Position numbers and translations under genes: made by a program | Shown here: positions 10,444-19,613 of the stretch, one piece after another | Layout: each line of letters opens with the position of its first letter | Position numbering within the stretch: the first letter of the stretch is position 1 | Notes under the pieces: model-generated | Told to the model about the DNA's origin: nothing | Seen by the model: only the letters and a program-made list of their open reading frames with translations | Database searches by the model: none | NCBI RefSeq assembly: GCF_015644725.1 | Contig: NZ_CP064795.1 | Span: 335,501-399,500, forward strand | Length of the DNA: 64,000 bases | Source of the DNA: Salinimonas marina | GTDB lineage: Bacteria; Pseudomonadota; Gammaproteobacteria; Enterobacterales; Alteromonadaceae | Direction of reading: 5' to 3'

Positions 10444-10461
10444 GGAATCTGTGACCCGGGC

Positions 10462-10674
10462 TTACTTTTTGCCCAGTGCACCGAAACGTTTCTTGAAGCG
10501 GTCAACACGACCACCGGTGTCAACGTTACGCTGCTTACCAGTATAGAAAGGGTGACAGTTTGAACATACGTCCAGGTTCAGGTCCTTACCTACGGTAGAG
10601 CGAACTTTGATTTCGTTACCACAAGAACAGCTTGCAGTAATTTCAGCATACTTTGGATGAATATCTTGTTTCAT
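10462..10674 (-). CDS. rpmE: 50S ribosomal protein L31, zinc-binding type
   Basis: 70 residues with the four-cysteine zinc ribbon of the C+ type: CSCG near residue 16 and [12 protein letters not shown] near residue 37. Such L31 proteins store zinc and are replaced by a cysteine-free paralogue when zinc is scarce (known for the family). It is divergent from priA, a common arrangement in gammaproteobacteria, and has its own terminator. Confidence 0.97.
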   Translation of the reverse strand: MKQDIHPKYAEITASCSCGNEIKVRSTVGKDLNLDVCSNCHPFYTGKQRNVDTGGRVDRFKKRFGALGKK

Positions 10675-10881
10675 GGGTTACCTCAACACTAAGGCCGTAT
10701 CGCTATTTAACCCGAAGCTAAACACCATACGTTACTTAAATAATAACAAAGCCAACATGGGCCTTGCTGTAAAGAGCCGCGCATATTAATGTATGCCGCA
10801 ATACTATTCAAGTGGCAGCCTGCAAAAAGGCGCGTCTAAAACCAACCACTCAAGCACAAATTGCTGCGTATTACCAACTTT

Positions 10882-13062
10882 ATGACCATCGTTTATCTTG
10901 ATGTTGCTGTACCGGTGCCGTTGCGCCAGACATTTACCTATACCCACAATGAAGCACTAAGCCCTGGTGTGCGCGTGAGTGTGCCCTTTGGAAAACGACA
11001 TCTGGTGGGGGTGGTGGTAGGTCAGCACAATTCGGTAGAGCAGACCGCCCGTTTAAAGGCAGTGGATAAGGTGCTGGACACGACCCCGGTACTTGATGAT
11101 GTGTCTATGAGTTTGGGCCGCTGGTTGTGGCAATATTACCATCATGCACCCGGGGAAGTGCTGCACACGGCATTGCCGGTTAAACTTCGCAAAGGCGAGC
11201 CTGCCGAACCGCCCCCCCAAAACTGGTATCGGGTAAGTGCAAACGGCGCCCAGACCGATGCCGGGGAGCTGGCCCGTGCTCCCCGGCAACAGGCCTGTTT
11301 GGCACACCTGCAGGAAGCGCCACTACCGGCGGGTGAGTTAAAACAAAGGTATTCACCGGCAATTTTGAAAGCGCTTGACGAACGGGGGTTGATAGAAGCC
11401 TTCGAACAGGCTTATCAGCCGAAGCCCCGGGTCTGGCTGCAGACATTAAAACTCAGCGAAAAACCCCGTCCTGATCCCCAGCAGGCGGTCGCGATTGCGG
11501 CCATTAATCAGCGCGCCGGCGAATTTGCCCCGTTTTTGTTAGAAGGGGTCACCGGCAGCGGCAAAACCGAAGTCTATTTACAGGCCATCGAAACGACCCT
11601 AAGTGCCGGACGCCAGGTGTTAATTCTGGTGCCCGAAATCGGACTGACCCCGCAAACCGTCAGTCGGTTTGAACAGCGCTTTGGCATTGAGGTGGCGGTA
11701 CTGCACTCGCAGATCACCGATACCGCCCGGCTTACCATCTGGCAACAAGCCCGCGCAGGGGAGCTGGGGATTATCATTGGTACCCGGTCGGCAATTTTTA
11801 CCCCGCTGAAATTCCCCGGGATGCTGATTGTAGATGAAGAGCACGATGAGTCATTCAAACAACAGGATGGCTTGCGATACCACGCTCGCGATTTAGCGGT
11901 GATGCGCGCCAGAAAGGAAAATATTCCGCTGGTACTGGGCAGCGCCACCCCCTCGCTGGAAACACTGAATAATGCCTTAAGCAAACGCTATCAGCATCTG
12001 CACCTGACCCAGCGCGCTGCCGGCGCGGTTGCTACCATGCAGCATCTACTGGATGTGCGCGATCAACCCATTCGCTTTGGGCTGGCAGAAGGCACCCTGG
12101 CATTAATGCGCCAGCATTTGAGTCAGGGTAATCAGGTGCTGGTGTTTGTAAACCGCCGGGGGTATGCCCCGGCGCTGCTGTGCCATCATTGCGGCCATAC
12201 CGAAACCTGTCAGCGGTGTGAACGGCCCTATACTGTTCACCGCACGCATCAGCGCCTGCAATGTCACCACTGCGCCAGTACCCGTCCTGTACCGTCTAAA
12301 TGCCAGAGCTGCGGGGCCGGTGAACTGGTCACAGCCGGGGTGGGTACCGAACAGTTAGAGCAGGGATTGAGCCAGTTGTTTCCGGATGCCGCCCAGGTGC
12401 GCATTGACAGCGACTCGGTCCGTGGCAAAGACAAACTGCAGACCATGCTTAATAAAATAAATCATCAGCAGTATCAGTTGCTCATCGGTACGCAGATTCT
12501 ATCCAAAGGGCACCATTTCCCCCACGTGACGCTGGTGGTGGTGCTGGACTGCGATGGGGCTTTATTCAGCGCCGATTTTCGGGCGCCGGAAAAACTGGCG
12601 CAACTGGTTACCCAACTGGCCGGCCGCGCCGGGCGCGCCAGTAAGCCAGGGGAGATGTGGCTGCAAACTCACAACCCCGGTCATCCACTATTGCAGGATT
12701 TGGTTAATAATGGCTATGCGCACTTTGCCCGGCATGCGCTGCTTGAGCGCAAAATGGCGCAGCTACCGCCCTTTTGTGCCCAGGTGGTGATCAGGGCCGA
12801 GGCCATTGAAGGGGATCTGGCCTGGCGTTTTCTGAACCAGACGCAGGCAATTTTACAAATAGATGGCCTGCAACTGATTGGCCCCATGCCAGGACTCATT
12901 GAAAAGCGCCAGGGCCGATTTCGGTTTATGCTGGTCCTGCAGTCACCCCAGCGCCAGCATTTACATCAACAGCTTCGCCTGGCGCTGCCACATATCAGTG
13001 CACTGCCGGATGCGGCCCGGGTCCGCTGGTCATGTGATATCGATCCCACCGACTTTAGTTAG
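10882..13062 (+). CDS. priA: primosomal replication restart helicase PriA
   Basis: PriA recognises stalled forks and reloads the replisome; it is a 3'-5' DEAH-type helicase. 726 residues from ATG 10882 (MTIVYLDVAVPVPLRQTF, the family start; a TTG 21 bases earlier is less likely). Motifs: Walker A GVTGSGKTEVY, DEEH box (VDEEHDESFKQQDGLRYHARD), GSATPS, and a zinc-binding region with paired cysteines CHHCGH, CQRC, CHHC and CQSC. The motif GTQILSKGHHFP and the QLAGRAGRA block close the helicase core. Confidence 0.96.
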   Translation: MTIVYLDVAVPVPLRQTFTYTHNEALSPGVRVSVPFGKRHLVGVVVGQHNSVEQTARLKAVDKVLDTTPVLDDVSMSLGRWLWQYYHHAPGEVLHTALPVKLRKGEPAEPPPQNWYRVSANGAQTDAGELARAPRQQACLAHLQEAPLPAGELKQRYSPAILKALDERGLIEAFEQAYQPKPRVWLQTLKLSEKPRPDPQQAVAIAAINQRAGEFAPFLLEGVTGSGKTEVYLQAIETTLSAGRQVLILVPEIGLTPQTVSRFEQRFGIEVAVLHSQITDTARLTIWQQARAGELGIIIGTRSAIFTPLKFPGMLIVDEEHDESFKQQDGLRYHARDLAVMRARKENIPLVLGSATPSLETLNNALSKRYQHLHLTQRAAGAVATMQHLLDVRDQPIRFGLAEGTLALMRQHLSQGNQVLVFVNRRGYAPALLCHHCGHTETCQRCERPYTVHRTHQRLQCHHCASTRPVPSKCQSCGAGELVTAGVGTEQLEQGLSQLFPDAAQVRIDSDSVRGKDKLQTMLNKINHQQYQLLIGTQILSKGHHFPHVTLVVVLDCDGALFSADFRAPEKLAQLVTQLAGRAGRASKPGEMWLQTHNPGHPLLQDLVNNGYAHFARHALLERKMAQLPPFCAQVVIRAEAIEGDLAWRFLNQTQAILQIDGLQLIGPMPGLIEKRQGRFRFMLVLQSPQRQHLHQQLRLALPHISALPDAARVRWSCDIDPTDFS

Positions 13063-13204
13063 CCATTTCATCATAAAATGGGTACCTTACCACTAACCGT
13101 CTAATTTACAGGCAGCAATTGGTTTCGGTTTTAGGTTACACTTAAGCTTTCGTGCGCAGTAACCTGTTGTTGTTGCATTAACCAAGGGATATGAGTGCCG
13201 GTTT

Positions 13205-13783
13205 ATGGCTCAACGTGATTATGTTTCTCGCGGTCGTGGTTCCCAGGGCCCAAACAAAAAAAACAATAAAAAACCCAGACGAGGTAAACAAACCAAAGAG
13301 ACAGGGACGCCCAAAGTTTCGCGGCTAATCGCCGGCGTAGTGGTGTTTCTGGTATTGGGCTTTATCTGGTTTTTATGGTCAATCAAAGACAGCGCCAAAG
13401 ACAATATTGATGGTCCGGTCGCGCCACCGGCTTCAGTGAGTCAGGAAGAAGAGCTACCCGAGATGCCCGAGGAGGAATGGGAATACATTAAGTCGCTGCC
13501 CGGCTATGAAGTGGAAGTAGAAGTCGCGCGCCAGGAAAAAACCGACAAGCTGTATCTGTTGCAATGTGGGTCGTTCCGCACCCGGCCGCAGGCAGAAGAA
13601 ATGAAAGCCCAGATTGCCTTTCAGGGCCTGGAAGCCCAGATTCGTGATAGCAGCGGTTCCAATGGCAACTGGTTCCGGGTAATTTTAGGACCTCTGCAGA
13701 CTAAGCGTGACGCCGAGCGGGCCAAACATACTTTACGCAAAATCAATATCACCACCTGCATCATTCTGACCTGGTCGGTATAA
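13205..13783 (+). CDS. ftsN: cell division protein FtsN (SPOR domain)
   Basis: 192 residues. A basic cytoplasmic tail (about 1-38) is followed by one membrane helix (about 39-62), a periplasmic linker rich in Glu and Pro, and a C-terminal SPOR domain (about 115-190; [17 protein letters not shown] and [18 protein letters not shown]) that binds denuded septal peptidoglycan. FtsN activates septal wall synthesis. The order priA-ftsN-hslV-hslU is the common gammaproteobacterial one, which supports the identification. Confidence 0.92.
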   Translation: MAQRDYVSRGRGSQGPNKKNNKKPRRGKQTKETGTPKVSRLIAGVVVFLVLGFIWFLWSIKDSAKDNIDGPVAPPASVSQEEELPEMPEEEWEYIKSLPGYEVEVEVARQEKTDKLYLLQCGSFRTRPQAEEMKAQIAFQGLEAQIRDSSGSNGNWFRVILGPLQTKRDAERAKHTLRKINITTCIILTWSV

Positions 13784-13852
13784 GCTCCCGCTTAATTTTG
13801 CCTGCACAATAGCCATCTGGTGTGCTATTGGCAGGCAATGCCTGGTTCAAGC

Positions 13853-13880
13853 CTTGAAATTTATAGGCCATCCCCCACTT
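13853..13880 (+). promoter_or_regulatory. sigma-32 heat-shock promoter of hslVU
   Basis: CTTGAAA at 13853-13859 and CCCCACTT at 13873-13880 are separated by 13 bases, nearly the sigma-32 consensus (CTTGAAA, 11-16 bases, CCCCATNT). It lies about 65 bases before hslV. Transcription would start inside the longer open frame that begins at 13854, which argues for the shorter hslV. Confidence 0.88.
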
Positions 13881-13946
13881 AGTTATCATCAAGTTAAATT
13901 GCGTTGCCCACTTTGTGGCAAACTCGCCCAACCAACGGGGATAACA

Positions 13947-14471
13947 GTGACAACAATCGTATCAGTAAGACGAAATAATCAGGTAGTTATGGCCGGTGAC
14001 GGTCAGGTTTCTTTGGGCAATACCGTAATGAAAGGCAATGCCCGTAAAGTTCGTCGGCTTTATAACGACAAAGTACTGGCCGGCTTTGCTGGTGGTACCG
14101 CCGATGCGTTTACCTTGTTTGAGCGATTTGAATCCAAATTAGAAACGCACCAGGGGCATCTGACCCGGGCGGCGGTGGAACTGGCCAAAGACTGGCGTAC
14201 CGATCGGGCCTTGCGCCGGCTGGAAGCCTTGTTGGCAGTAGCGGATGAAACCGCCTCATTCATTATCACCGGTAACGGGGACGTGGTGCAGCCGGAACAG
14301 GATTTGATTGCGATTGGCTCAGGCGGTCCTTACGCCCAGTCGGCCGCGACCGCTTTGCTGGGTAACAGCGATCTCAGCGCCAAGGAAATTGCAGAAAAAA
14401 GCCTGACCATTGCCGGTGATATCTGCGTATACACCAATCATAATCAGGCTATTGAAGTTCTGGATTACTAA
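13947..14471 (+). CDS. hslV: ATP-dependent protease subunit HslV (ClpQ)
   Basis: The proteolytic subunit of the HslUV two-ring protease. 174 residues from GTG 13947, with GGGG at 13936-13939 as ribosome-binding site. Removal of the start residue exposes the catalytic N-terminal threonine (TTIVSVRRN). Other family blocks: [32 protein letters not shown] in part, and [19 protein letters not shown]. An in-frame upstream extension to 13854 would bury the Thr and is rejected. It forms an operon with hslU, driven by the sigma-32 promoter just upstream. Confidence 0.96.
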   Translation: MTTIVSVRRNNQVVMAGDGQVSLGNTVMKGNARKVRRLYNDKVLAGFAGGTADAFTLFERFESKLETHQGHLTRAAVELAKDWRTDRALRRLEALLAVADETASFIITGNGDVVQPEQDLIAIGSGGPYAQSAATALLGNSDLSAKEIAEKSLTIAGDICVYTNHNQAIEVLDY

Positions 14472-14539
14472 GTCCGCTAACTCTAGGTATTTATACTGGC
14501 TTGTGCACACAGGCCAGCTTTTTTAAGAAGGTTTTATTC

Positions 14540-15871
14540 ATGTCTGAGATGACTCCCAGAGAAATCGTTCACGAGCTGGACAATCATATTATTGGTCAGC
14601 AGGACGCAAAACGCGCGGTGTCAATTGCACTGCGTAACCGCTGGCGCCGTATGCAATTACCTGATGAGCTGCGTCAGGAAGTAACTCCTAAGAACATTCT
14701 GATGATTGGTCCCACCGGGGTCGGTAAAACAGAAATTGCCCGGCGGCTGGCAAAACTGGCCAATGCCCCGTTTATCAAGGTGGAAGCCACAAAGTTCACC
14801 GAAGTGGGCTATGTAGGCAAGGAAGTGGAAACCATTATCCGTGATTTGGTCGATATTGCGGTAAAAATGACCAAAGAACAGGAAATGACCAAGGTGCGTT
14901 ATCGCGCCGAGGAAGCCGCTGAAGATCGGATTCTGGATGTGTTGCTACCGCCGCCGGAAGATAAGTGGGGCAAAAAAGAAGATGTGGAAGATCGCGGCAC
15001 CCGTCAGACTTTCCGTAAAAAGCTGCGTGAAGGCGAGCTGGACGATAAAGAGATTGAGATCGATCTGGCCCAGTCGCAAATGGGCGTAGAAATTATGGCC
15101 CCGCCGGGCATGGAAGAGATGACCAACCAGCTGCAGGGCATGTTCCAGAACCTGTCTGGCTCTCAGACCACCAAAAAGAAAAAAATGAAAATTAAGGATG
15201 CGTTCAAGGCGCTGGTGGAAGAAGAAGCCGCCCGCCTGGTCAATCAGGAAGATTTGAAAGAAAAAGCCATCGAGGCAGTGGAACAACACGGCATCGTGTT
15301 TGTGGATGAAATCGACAAAATCTGTAAGCGCGAAGGCAATAACTCCGGCGATGTGTCTCGTGAAGGGGTGCAGCGTGATCTTCTGCCATTGGTAGAAGGC
15401 TCGACGGTGTCGACCAAACACGGCATGGTGCGTACCGACCATATGCTGTTTATTGCCTCTGGGGCATTCCAGATGAGCAAACCTTCGGATCTTATCCCGG
15501 AATTGCAGGGCCGTTTGCCGATTCGGGTTGAACTGTCGGCATTAAAAGTTGAAGACTTCAAACGCATCCTGACCGAGCCAAATGCCTCGTTGTGTGAACA
15601 ATATCAGGCGTTGATGCAAACCGAAGGGGTGACCATCGATTTTGTTGAGTCGGGCATTCAGCGCATTGCTGAAGCTGCGTGGCAAGTGAATGAGCGTCTC
15701 GAAAACATCGGTGCCCGTCGTCTGCATACGGTGCTGGAGCGTCTGATGGAAGATATCTCTTATGATGCTTCTGAAAAAAGCGGTGAATCATTCACTATTG
15801 ATGCTGCCTATGTTGATGAGCATCTTGAGACATTGGTGGACAATGAAGATTTGAGCCGCTTCATCTTGTAA
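14540..15871 (+). CDS. hslU: ATP-dependent protease ATPase subunit HslU (ClpY)
   Basis: AAA+ unfoldase that feeds substrates to HslV. 443 residues from ATG 14540 with AAGAAGG nine bases before. Motifs: [17 protein letters not shown] at the start, Walker [14 protein letters not shown], pore loop GYVG, Walker [10 protein letters not shown], sensor region and the C-terminal tail DLSRFIL, whose last residues insert into HslV. The intermediate domain lies at about residues 110-240. It ends at a strong terminator. Confidence 0.97.
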   Translation: MSEMTPREIVHELDNHIIGQQDAKRAVSIALRNRWRRMQLPDELRQEVTPKNILMIGPTGVGKTEIARRLAKLANAPFIKVEATKFTEVGYVGKEVETIIRDLVDIAVKMTKEQEMTKVRYRAEEAAEDRILDVLLPPPEDKWGKKEDVEDRGTRQTFRKKLREGELDDKEIEIDLAQSQMGVEIMAPPGMEEMTNQLQGMFQNLSGSQTTKKKKMKIKDAFKALVEEEAARLVNQEDLKEKAIEAVEQHGIVFVDEIDKICKREGNNSGDVSREGVQRDLLPLVEGSTVSTKHGMVRTDHMLFIASGAFQMSKPSDLIPELQGRLPIRVELSALKVEDFKRILTEPNASLCEQYQALMQTEGVTIDFVESGIQRIAEAAWQVNERLENIGARRLHTVLERLMEDISYDASEKSGESFTIDAAYVDEHLETLVDNEDLSRFIL

Positions 15872-15905
15872 GTGACTCGCCAAACACATGGTTGATGAAT
15901 AATTG

Positions 15906-15934
15906 AAAAGCCGCTGCCTGTCAGCGGCTTTTTT
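15906..15934 (+). terminator. rho-independent terminator after hslU
   Basis: AAAAGCCGCTG, loop CCTGT, CAGCGGCTTTTTT. It serves hslVU and, from the other side, may end the ATP-grasp operon, whose last stop is at 15938. Confidence 0.9.
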
Positions 15935-15937
15935 GTT

Positions 15938-16876
15938 TCAGAAGGACACACCAGCCTTGGCACACAGACAACGGGCCAGGGTCGCAGCAATAGGCAGCTG
16001 GCTGATGGTCTCAAAATGTGCAAATCGCGGCGCCGGATTTATCTCCAGAAAGTAATAGTGACCCTGCTCATCCAGACGCCAGTCTATAGCGCCCCAGTGC
16101 ATGCCTAGCCTGAGCATCAACGCGCGGCCCTGACGCACCAGTTCGTCGGGCAGGGTGTGCGGCCGATAACGGGTATGGCTATCTTCTCGAAAATCGACGT
16201 ACGAAGACTGTAATTCGCCGCAAAAACAATAATCATCAATCAGGTAACTGCGAATATTGGTGCCGCCGATGTATTGCTGCAAGGTTGCCGGCTCCTGGCC
16301 TGCTGCCTGAGCTGATGCCTGGCCGGTATGGTGGGGAGCCTGATCCTGATCCTTCCTGAACCGATAGGTAAAGCGGCCCCCGTGGACCGGTTTTATAATA
16401 ATATCCGGGTGCTTATTCAAAAACAGCCGCACGCGGTCCGGATGATTACCGATACAGGTGGCAGGCAGTCGTAAATCACCCTGAGCAGCCAGAGTCAGCT
16501 GCCAGGGTTTGCATTTGTGTGAACGCATCACCGTCACACTATTAAACCACCGGATATGCGGTTGCTGGAACAGCACCTCCAGCAGACTGTATTTATCGTG
16601 TGGGTTGTTCCCATGGATACCGGGTTGGTCATTATTAGTGTTAAACGGATAAAACTGGTCCCAAAAGACACTGTGTATCTGCTTGAAAGCCACTTCCTCA
16701 TGGTTCACCCGCAACCAGCCGGAGGCCCTTTCAGGCTCGTAGCTGATAAAACTGTCACTGCCGAACCGGCTGGTGTCGAGCACCAGGATCCGATAGGAAT
16801 GCCTGGTCAGCTGCTGCATAAGGTGCCGGACTTCTGGGGTCTCGACCTTACCAATAATTAATACTGTCTGGCGCAT
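15938..16876 (-). CDS. ATP-grasp ligase, RimK/MvdD-like, probable peptide-modifying enzyme
   Basis: 312 residues from ATG 16876 (GGAG nine bases before; an upstream TTG is less likely). Features of the ATP-grasp fold: the N-lobe block FNSVTVMRSHKCKPWQL (about 111-127), the ATP-binding lysine in IIKPVHGGRFTYRF (Lys162), the hinge region LQQYIGGTNIRSYLI (199-213), and the metal-binding IDWRLDE (264-270) and FLEINPAPRF (276-285). This is the layout of MvdD/RimK ligases that join carboxylates to hydroxyls or amines through acyl phosphate. It is the last gene of an operon with a double-glycine-leader peptide and a C39 exporter, so I infer that it crosslinks that peptide (graspetide-like) or adds residues to it. 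The family is recognised; the substrate is inferred. Confidence 0.8.
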   Translation of the reverse strand: MRQTVLIIGKVETPEVRHLMQQLTRHSYRILVLDTSRFGSDSFISYEPERASGWLRVNHEEVAFKQIHSVFWDQFYPFNTNNDQPGIHGNNPHDKYSLLEVLFQQPHIRWFNSVTVMRSHKCKPWQLTLAAQGDLRLPATCIGNHPDRVRLFLNKHPDIIIKPVHGGRFTYRFRKDQDQAPHHTGQASAQAAGQEPATLQQYIGGTNIRSYLIDDYCFCGELQSSYVDFREDSHTRYRPHTLPDELVRQGRALMLRLGMHWGAIDWRLDEQGHYYFLEINPAPRFAHFETISQLPIAATLARCLCAKAGVSF

Positions 16877-16946
16877 AAAAGGGCGCTCCAACCGTTGACC
16901 GGAAATGGCGGCGCTACACTAAGCGCCGCCCCATCTGCAGACAGTG

Positions 16947-17144
16947 TTACCACAAACTCGGATCGGGCAGGGTGCCGCCGTCTTCGCCTAATGCCTGGGT
17001 AAACTGAGGCTGGGGTTTAAGTTGCGGCTTAGGGTCGGGGGCCATAAGATGTGGGCCGGCACCGGCGATCTGGTCGAGGCAGGTATCAGACAACTCGCGG
17101 GGTGTCGTACGGATATAACGGGGGGCATTGCTTGGTTTCATCAT
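16947..17144 (-). CDS. candidate RiPP precursor peptide with double-glycine-type leader
   Basis: 65 residues from ATG 17144 (AAGGA six bases before; a second ATG follows directly at 17141). Residues 16-29 read PRELSDTCLDQIAGA: Leu-12, Ser-11, Leu-7, Ile-4 and Gly-2 all match the double-glycine leader consensus if cleavage follows Ala29. That gives a 36-residue core, residues 30-65: GPHLMAPDP, then KPQLKPQPQ, then FTQALGEDGG, then TLPDPSLW. The core has candidate nucleophiles (Thr49, Thr58, Ser63, Lys39, Lys43) and acids (Asp37, Glu54, Asp55, Asp61) for ATP-grasp crosslinks. The microviridin leader motif PFFARFL is absent. The single leader Cys22 lies outside the core. No homologue is recognised by eye. 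Confidence 0.75.
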   Translation of the reverse strand: MMKPSNAPRYIRTTPRELSDTCLDQIAGAGPHLMAPDPKPQLKPQPQFTQALGEDGGTLPDPSLW

Positions 17145-17197
17145 TATCTTTCCTTGATAGTATAAAACAGGCCGCCAGCGCGGCCCAGGGGTGGTCA

Positions 17198-17455
17198 TCA
17201 GCTTTTTGCTACAGTGGTTTCAGGCTGATACAGGTAACGAAAATAGCTGGCCATTAATGCTGACCGGTTGCGTATTTCCAGTTTTCGATAAATATTCGCG
17301 CAGTGAAATTTGACGGTACGCTCGCTGATAAAAAGCTGTGCAGCGATACTCTTATTGGGCAGTCCTTCAAGAATCTTGTGGGCTACCTGCCGCTCCCGGT
17401 TGGATAGGCTGGATAGGCGAAGGTGATAGATGCTGGTGTCATTAATGCTGGTCAT
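17198..17455 (-). CDS. stand-alone LuxR-type helix-turn-helix protein
   Basis: 85 residues consisting almost only of a GerE/LuxR DNA-binding domain (about 13-77): LSNRERQVAHKILEGLPNKSIA, then LFISERTVKFHCANIYRKLEI. There is no receiver or ligand-binding domain, as in GerE itself. ATG 17455 overlaps the end of the exporter gene by 14 bases, so it is translationally coupled within the peptide operon. It is likely a local regulator of the operon (inference); its signal is unknown. Confidence 0.85.
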   Translation of the reverse strand: MTSINDTSIYHLRLSSLSNRERQVAHKILEGLPNKSIAAQLFISERTVKFHCANIYRKLEIRNRSALMASYFRYLYQPETTVAKS

Positions 17456-19613
17456 TAGGCTCTCCTTGAGCAGGGTTTAGGGGTACACATATATCCTGCT
17501 GAGCATTCGACACACGGGTCAGACTGCCGTTTTCCAGGATAAAAACGTCATCGGCCAGCGCTATAGTGTGCGGCCGGTGAGCAACAATAATTCGGGTAAT
17601 AGACATGGCTTTAAGGTGCGCATTGATGCGAGCTTCGTTGGCCACATCAAGGTGACTACTGGCTTCATCCAAAAACAACACCGCTGGCTGTCGATATAGC
17701 GCCCGGGCCAGAAACAGACGCTGGAGCTGGCCACCACTTAAGGTGCTGCCCATATCGCCGACCAGGGTCTGGTATTGCATTGGCATGCGGGCGATATCCT
17801 GTTCCAGACAGGCCATGCGGGTGGCCTGTTGTAGCCGGTCCATGTCGGGGGTGTCATCAAAGCCGGTTATGTTGTCCAGTACGGTGCCGTTTAGACAGGT
17901 ATCATCCTGCAATACCGCCGCGCTTAGTCGGCGAAAGTGGACACTGCTGTGCACCTCCTGTCCGGCGTATTGCACGCTGCCGCTATCTGGCTTTATCAAT
18001 CCCATCAGACATTTCAAAAAGGTACTTTTGCCGGCGCCGCTGGGGCCAATAATGGCTATGGTCTGGCCCGGGGCCACCGTCAGATTCAGGTTCTCAAACA
18101 GCGGGACGCTCAGGGCACCAAAACGATACGACAGGTTGTTCACGTGCAGCGCCGAGGACGGCGCGCGGGTGCCAGAGTGGTCGTAATTAAGCTGTTCCGG
18201 AGTGCTGAAAACAATATCGGCTAACCGGTCCAGGTGAACTCGCAGTAATTTCAGCTGAATCAGCTGGTGGATTAAATTGTCGCAGGCAGTGGTAAACTGG
18301 CTTTTGTAGCTGATAAAGGCATACAGCATGCCCACGGTGAATAGATTACCCATGACCGCCTGCGCGCCCAGAAAAATCACCAGCAGATTCTGCACTCCAA
18401 AGATGAGCTGATTAGCCGCGGCCAGCACAATGTCGGTTTTACCCAGGCGGATATCGGTGTTGATAACTTTGACCAGCAAATTTTGCCATTGATTATGACG
18501 CAGCGCCTGATAATTGAATTGCTTGACTGCCTGAATCGAGCGCACGGTCTCAAGAAAATGCCCCTGCTCGGTGGCGCTGTGGTGCAACCGTTCGGCGCTG
18601 ATGTTTCTGATATGTCCGAAGGTGGCCCAGCGCAGGGCGATATACAGCACAATACTGCTGGCGACTACCACACTAAGCAGCGGTGAGTACAGCCACATGA
18701 CCACCAGCATCACCAATGTCATCAGGCCATCCAGCAAGGCGGTCACCAGCCCCGTGGTCAGCTGTTCTCGCACCTCAGCCAGACAGCCAAACCGGGACAC
18801 CACATCGCCCAGGTGACGCCGGGCAAAAAAGTCTGCCGGCAGATGCAGTAAGTGATGAAACAGATTGGCGGACATCTGGCCCTGTAAACGGCTGGATAAC
18901 GACAAAATCAACCATTTTCGTACCCCGGTGGTGGCACATTCAATCAGCAGCAGTAAGCCAAATCCCAGTGCCAATACGCTAAGCAGATGATCAGAATGGC
19001 GCAATAGCACATCATCTACCACCGTCTGCATGTAGTAGGGGCTGGCAAGGGCAAAAAGCTGGAGCAGTACCGACAATACAAACAACAGAGTCAGACTGCG
19101 TTTAAGCCCGCGAGCCCGTTGCCAGAAGTGTCCCAGAGTCAGTCTAGGCGCGGCGTCCGGACACTGATAGAGGCCGGCGCAGGTGAGCTCCAGCGCCACC
19201 CCGGTGAGCTGCTCATCGGCCTCAGCAAAGCGTAAAAAGCGCTGTCCGGTGGCCGGGTCGTTGATAAAGATACCCTGGCGGCTGACGCTGGTGAGCACCA
19301 CAAAGTGTTGCATGTTCCAGTGTAAAATCGCGGGCAGGCTGAGTTGTGCCAGGTCTCCGGGTTCAACTTTTAACGCCCGCGCCGATAAATTAATCTGGGC
19401 TGCCACGGCCATAAGATCTTTTAAGGTAAGCCCACGGCCTGAGACCCCAAAGCGCTGTCTCAACGCCGATAATTCCAGTTCGTTGCCGAAATGCTGACTG
19501 ACCATACACAGACACGCCAGTCCACACTCAGCCATTTCGGCCTGAAAGACTTGTGGTACGCGGGCCCGGGGCGTCCATCGAAACTGTAACGGGGCGGCGA
19601 ATAATGTGTTCAT
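17442..19613 (-). CDS. peptidase-containing ABC exporter (C39 domain), CvaB-like
   Basis: 723 residues from ATG 19613, which overlaps the adaptor stop as ATGA. The N-terminal C39 peptidase has Gln24, catalytic Cys30 (AEMAECGLACLCMV), His103 (HWNMQHFVVL) and Asp119 (NDPATG), all intact. A six-helix transmembrane domain spans about 155-440. The nucleotide-binding domain has Walker A GPSGAGKS (523-530), signature LSGGQ (about 625-629), Walker B AVLFLDEASSHLD and the His switch VAHRPH. Such transporters cut double-glycine leaders and export the core across both membranes with an HlyD-type adaptor and TolC. The clear substrate is the peptide encoded two genes downstream. Confidence 0.93.
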   Translation of the reverse strand: MNTLFAAPLQFRWTPRARVPQVFQAEMAECGLACLCMVSQHFGNELELSALRQRFGVSGRGLTLKDLMAVAAQINLSARALKVEPGDLAQLSLPAILHWNMQHFVVLTSVSRQGIFINDPATGQRFLRFAEADEQLTGVALELTCAGLYQCPDAAPRLTLGHFWQRARGLKRSLTLLFVLSVLLQLFALASPYYMQTVVDDVLLRHSDHLLSVLALGFGLLLLIECATTGVRKWLILSLSSRLQGQMSANLFHHLLHLPADFFARRHLGDVVSRFGCLAEVREQLTTGLVTALLDGLMTLVMLVVMWLYSPLLSVVVASSIVLYIALRWATFGHIRNISAERLHHSATEQGHFLETVRSIQAVKQFNYQALRHNQWQNLLVKVINTDIRLGKTDIVLAAANQLIFGVQNLLVIFLGAQAVMGNLFTVGMLYAFISYKSQFTTACDNLIHQLIQLKLLRVHLDRLADIVFSTPEQLNYDHSGTRAPSSALHVNNLSYRFGALSVPLFENLNLTVAPGQTIAIIGPSGAGKSTFLKCLMGLIKPDSGSVQYAGQEVHSSVHFRRLSAAVLQDDTCLNGTVLDNITGFDDTPDMDRLQQATRMACLEQDIARMPMQYQTLVGDMGSTLSGGQLQRLFLARALYRQPAVLFLDEASSHLDVANEARINAHLKAMSITRIIVAHRPHTIALADDVFILENGSLTRVSNAQQDICVPLNPAQGEPNDQH

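Noticed and set aside
13854..13946. 31-codon N-terminal extension of hslV
   Set aside because: It would bury the catalytic N-terminal threonine and overlaps the sigma-32 promoter.
14945..15442. 165-codon antisense frame within hslU
   Set aside because: It is a shadow of the highly biased coding frame of hslU.
16556..16861. 101-codon plus-strand frame opposite the ATP-grasp gene, considered as an immunity gene
   Set aside because: It is fully antisense to the ligase, has no hydrophobic segment and no ribosome-binding site.
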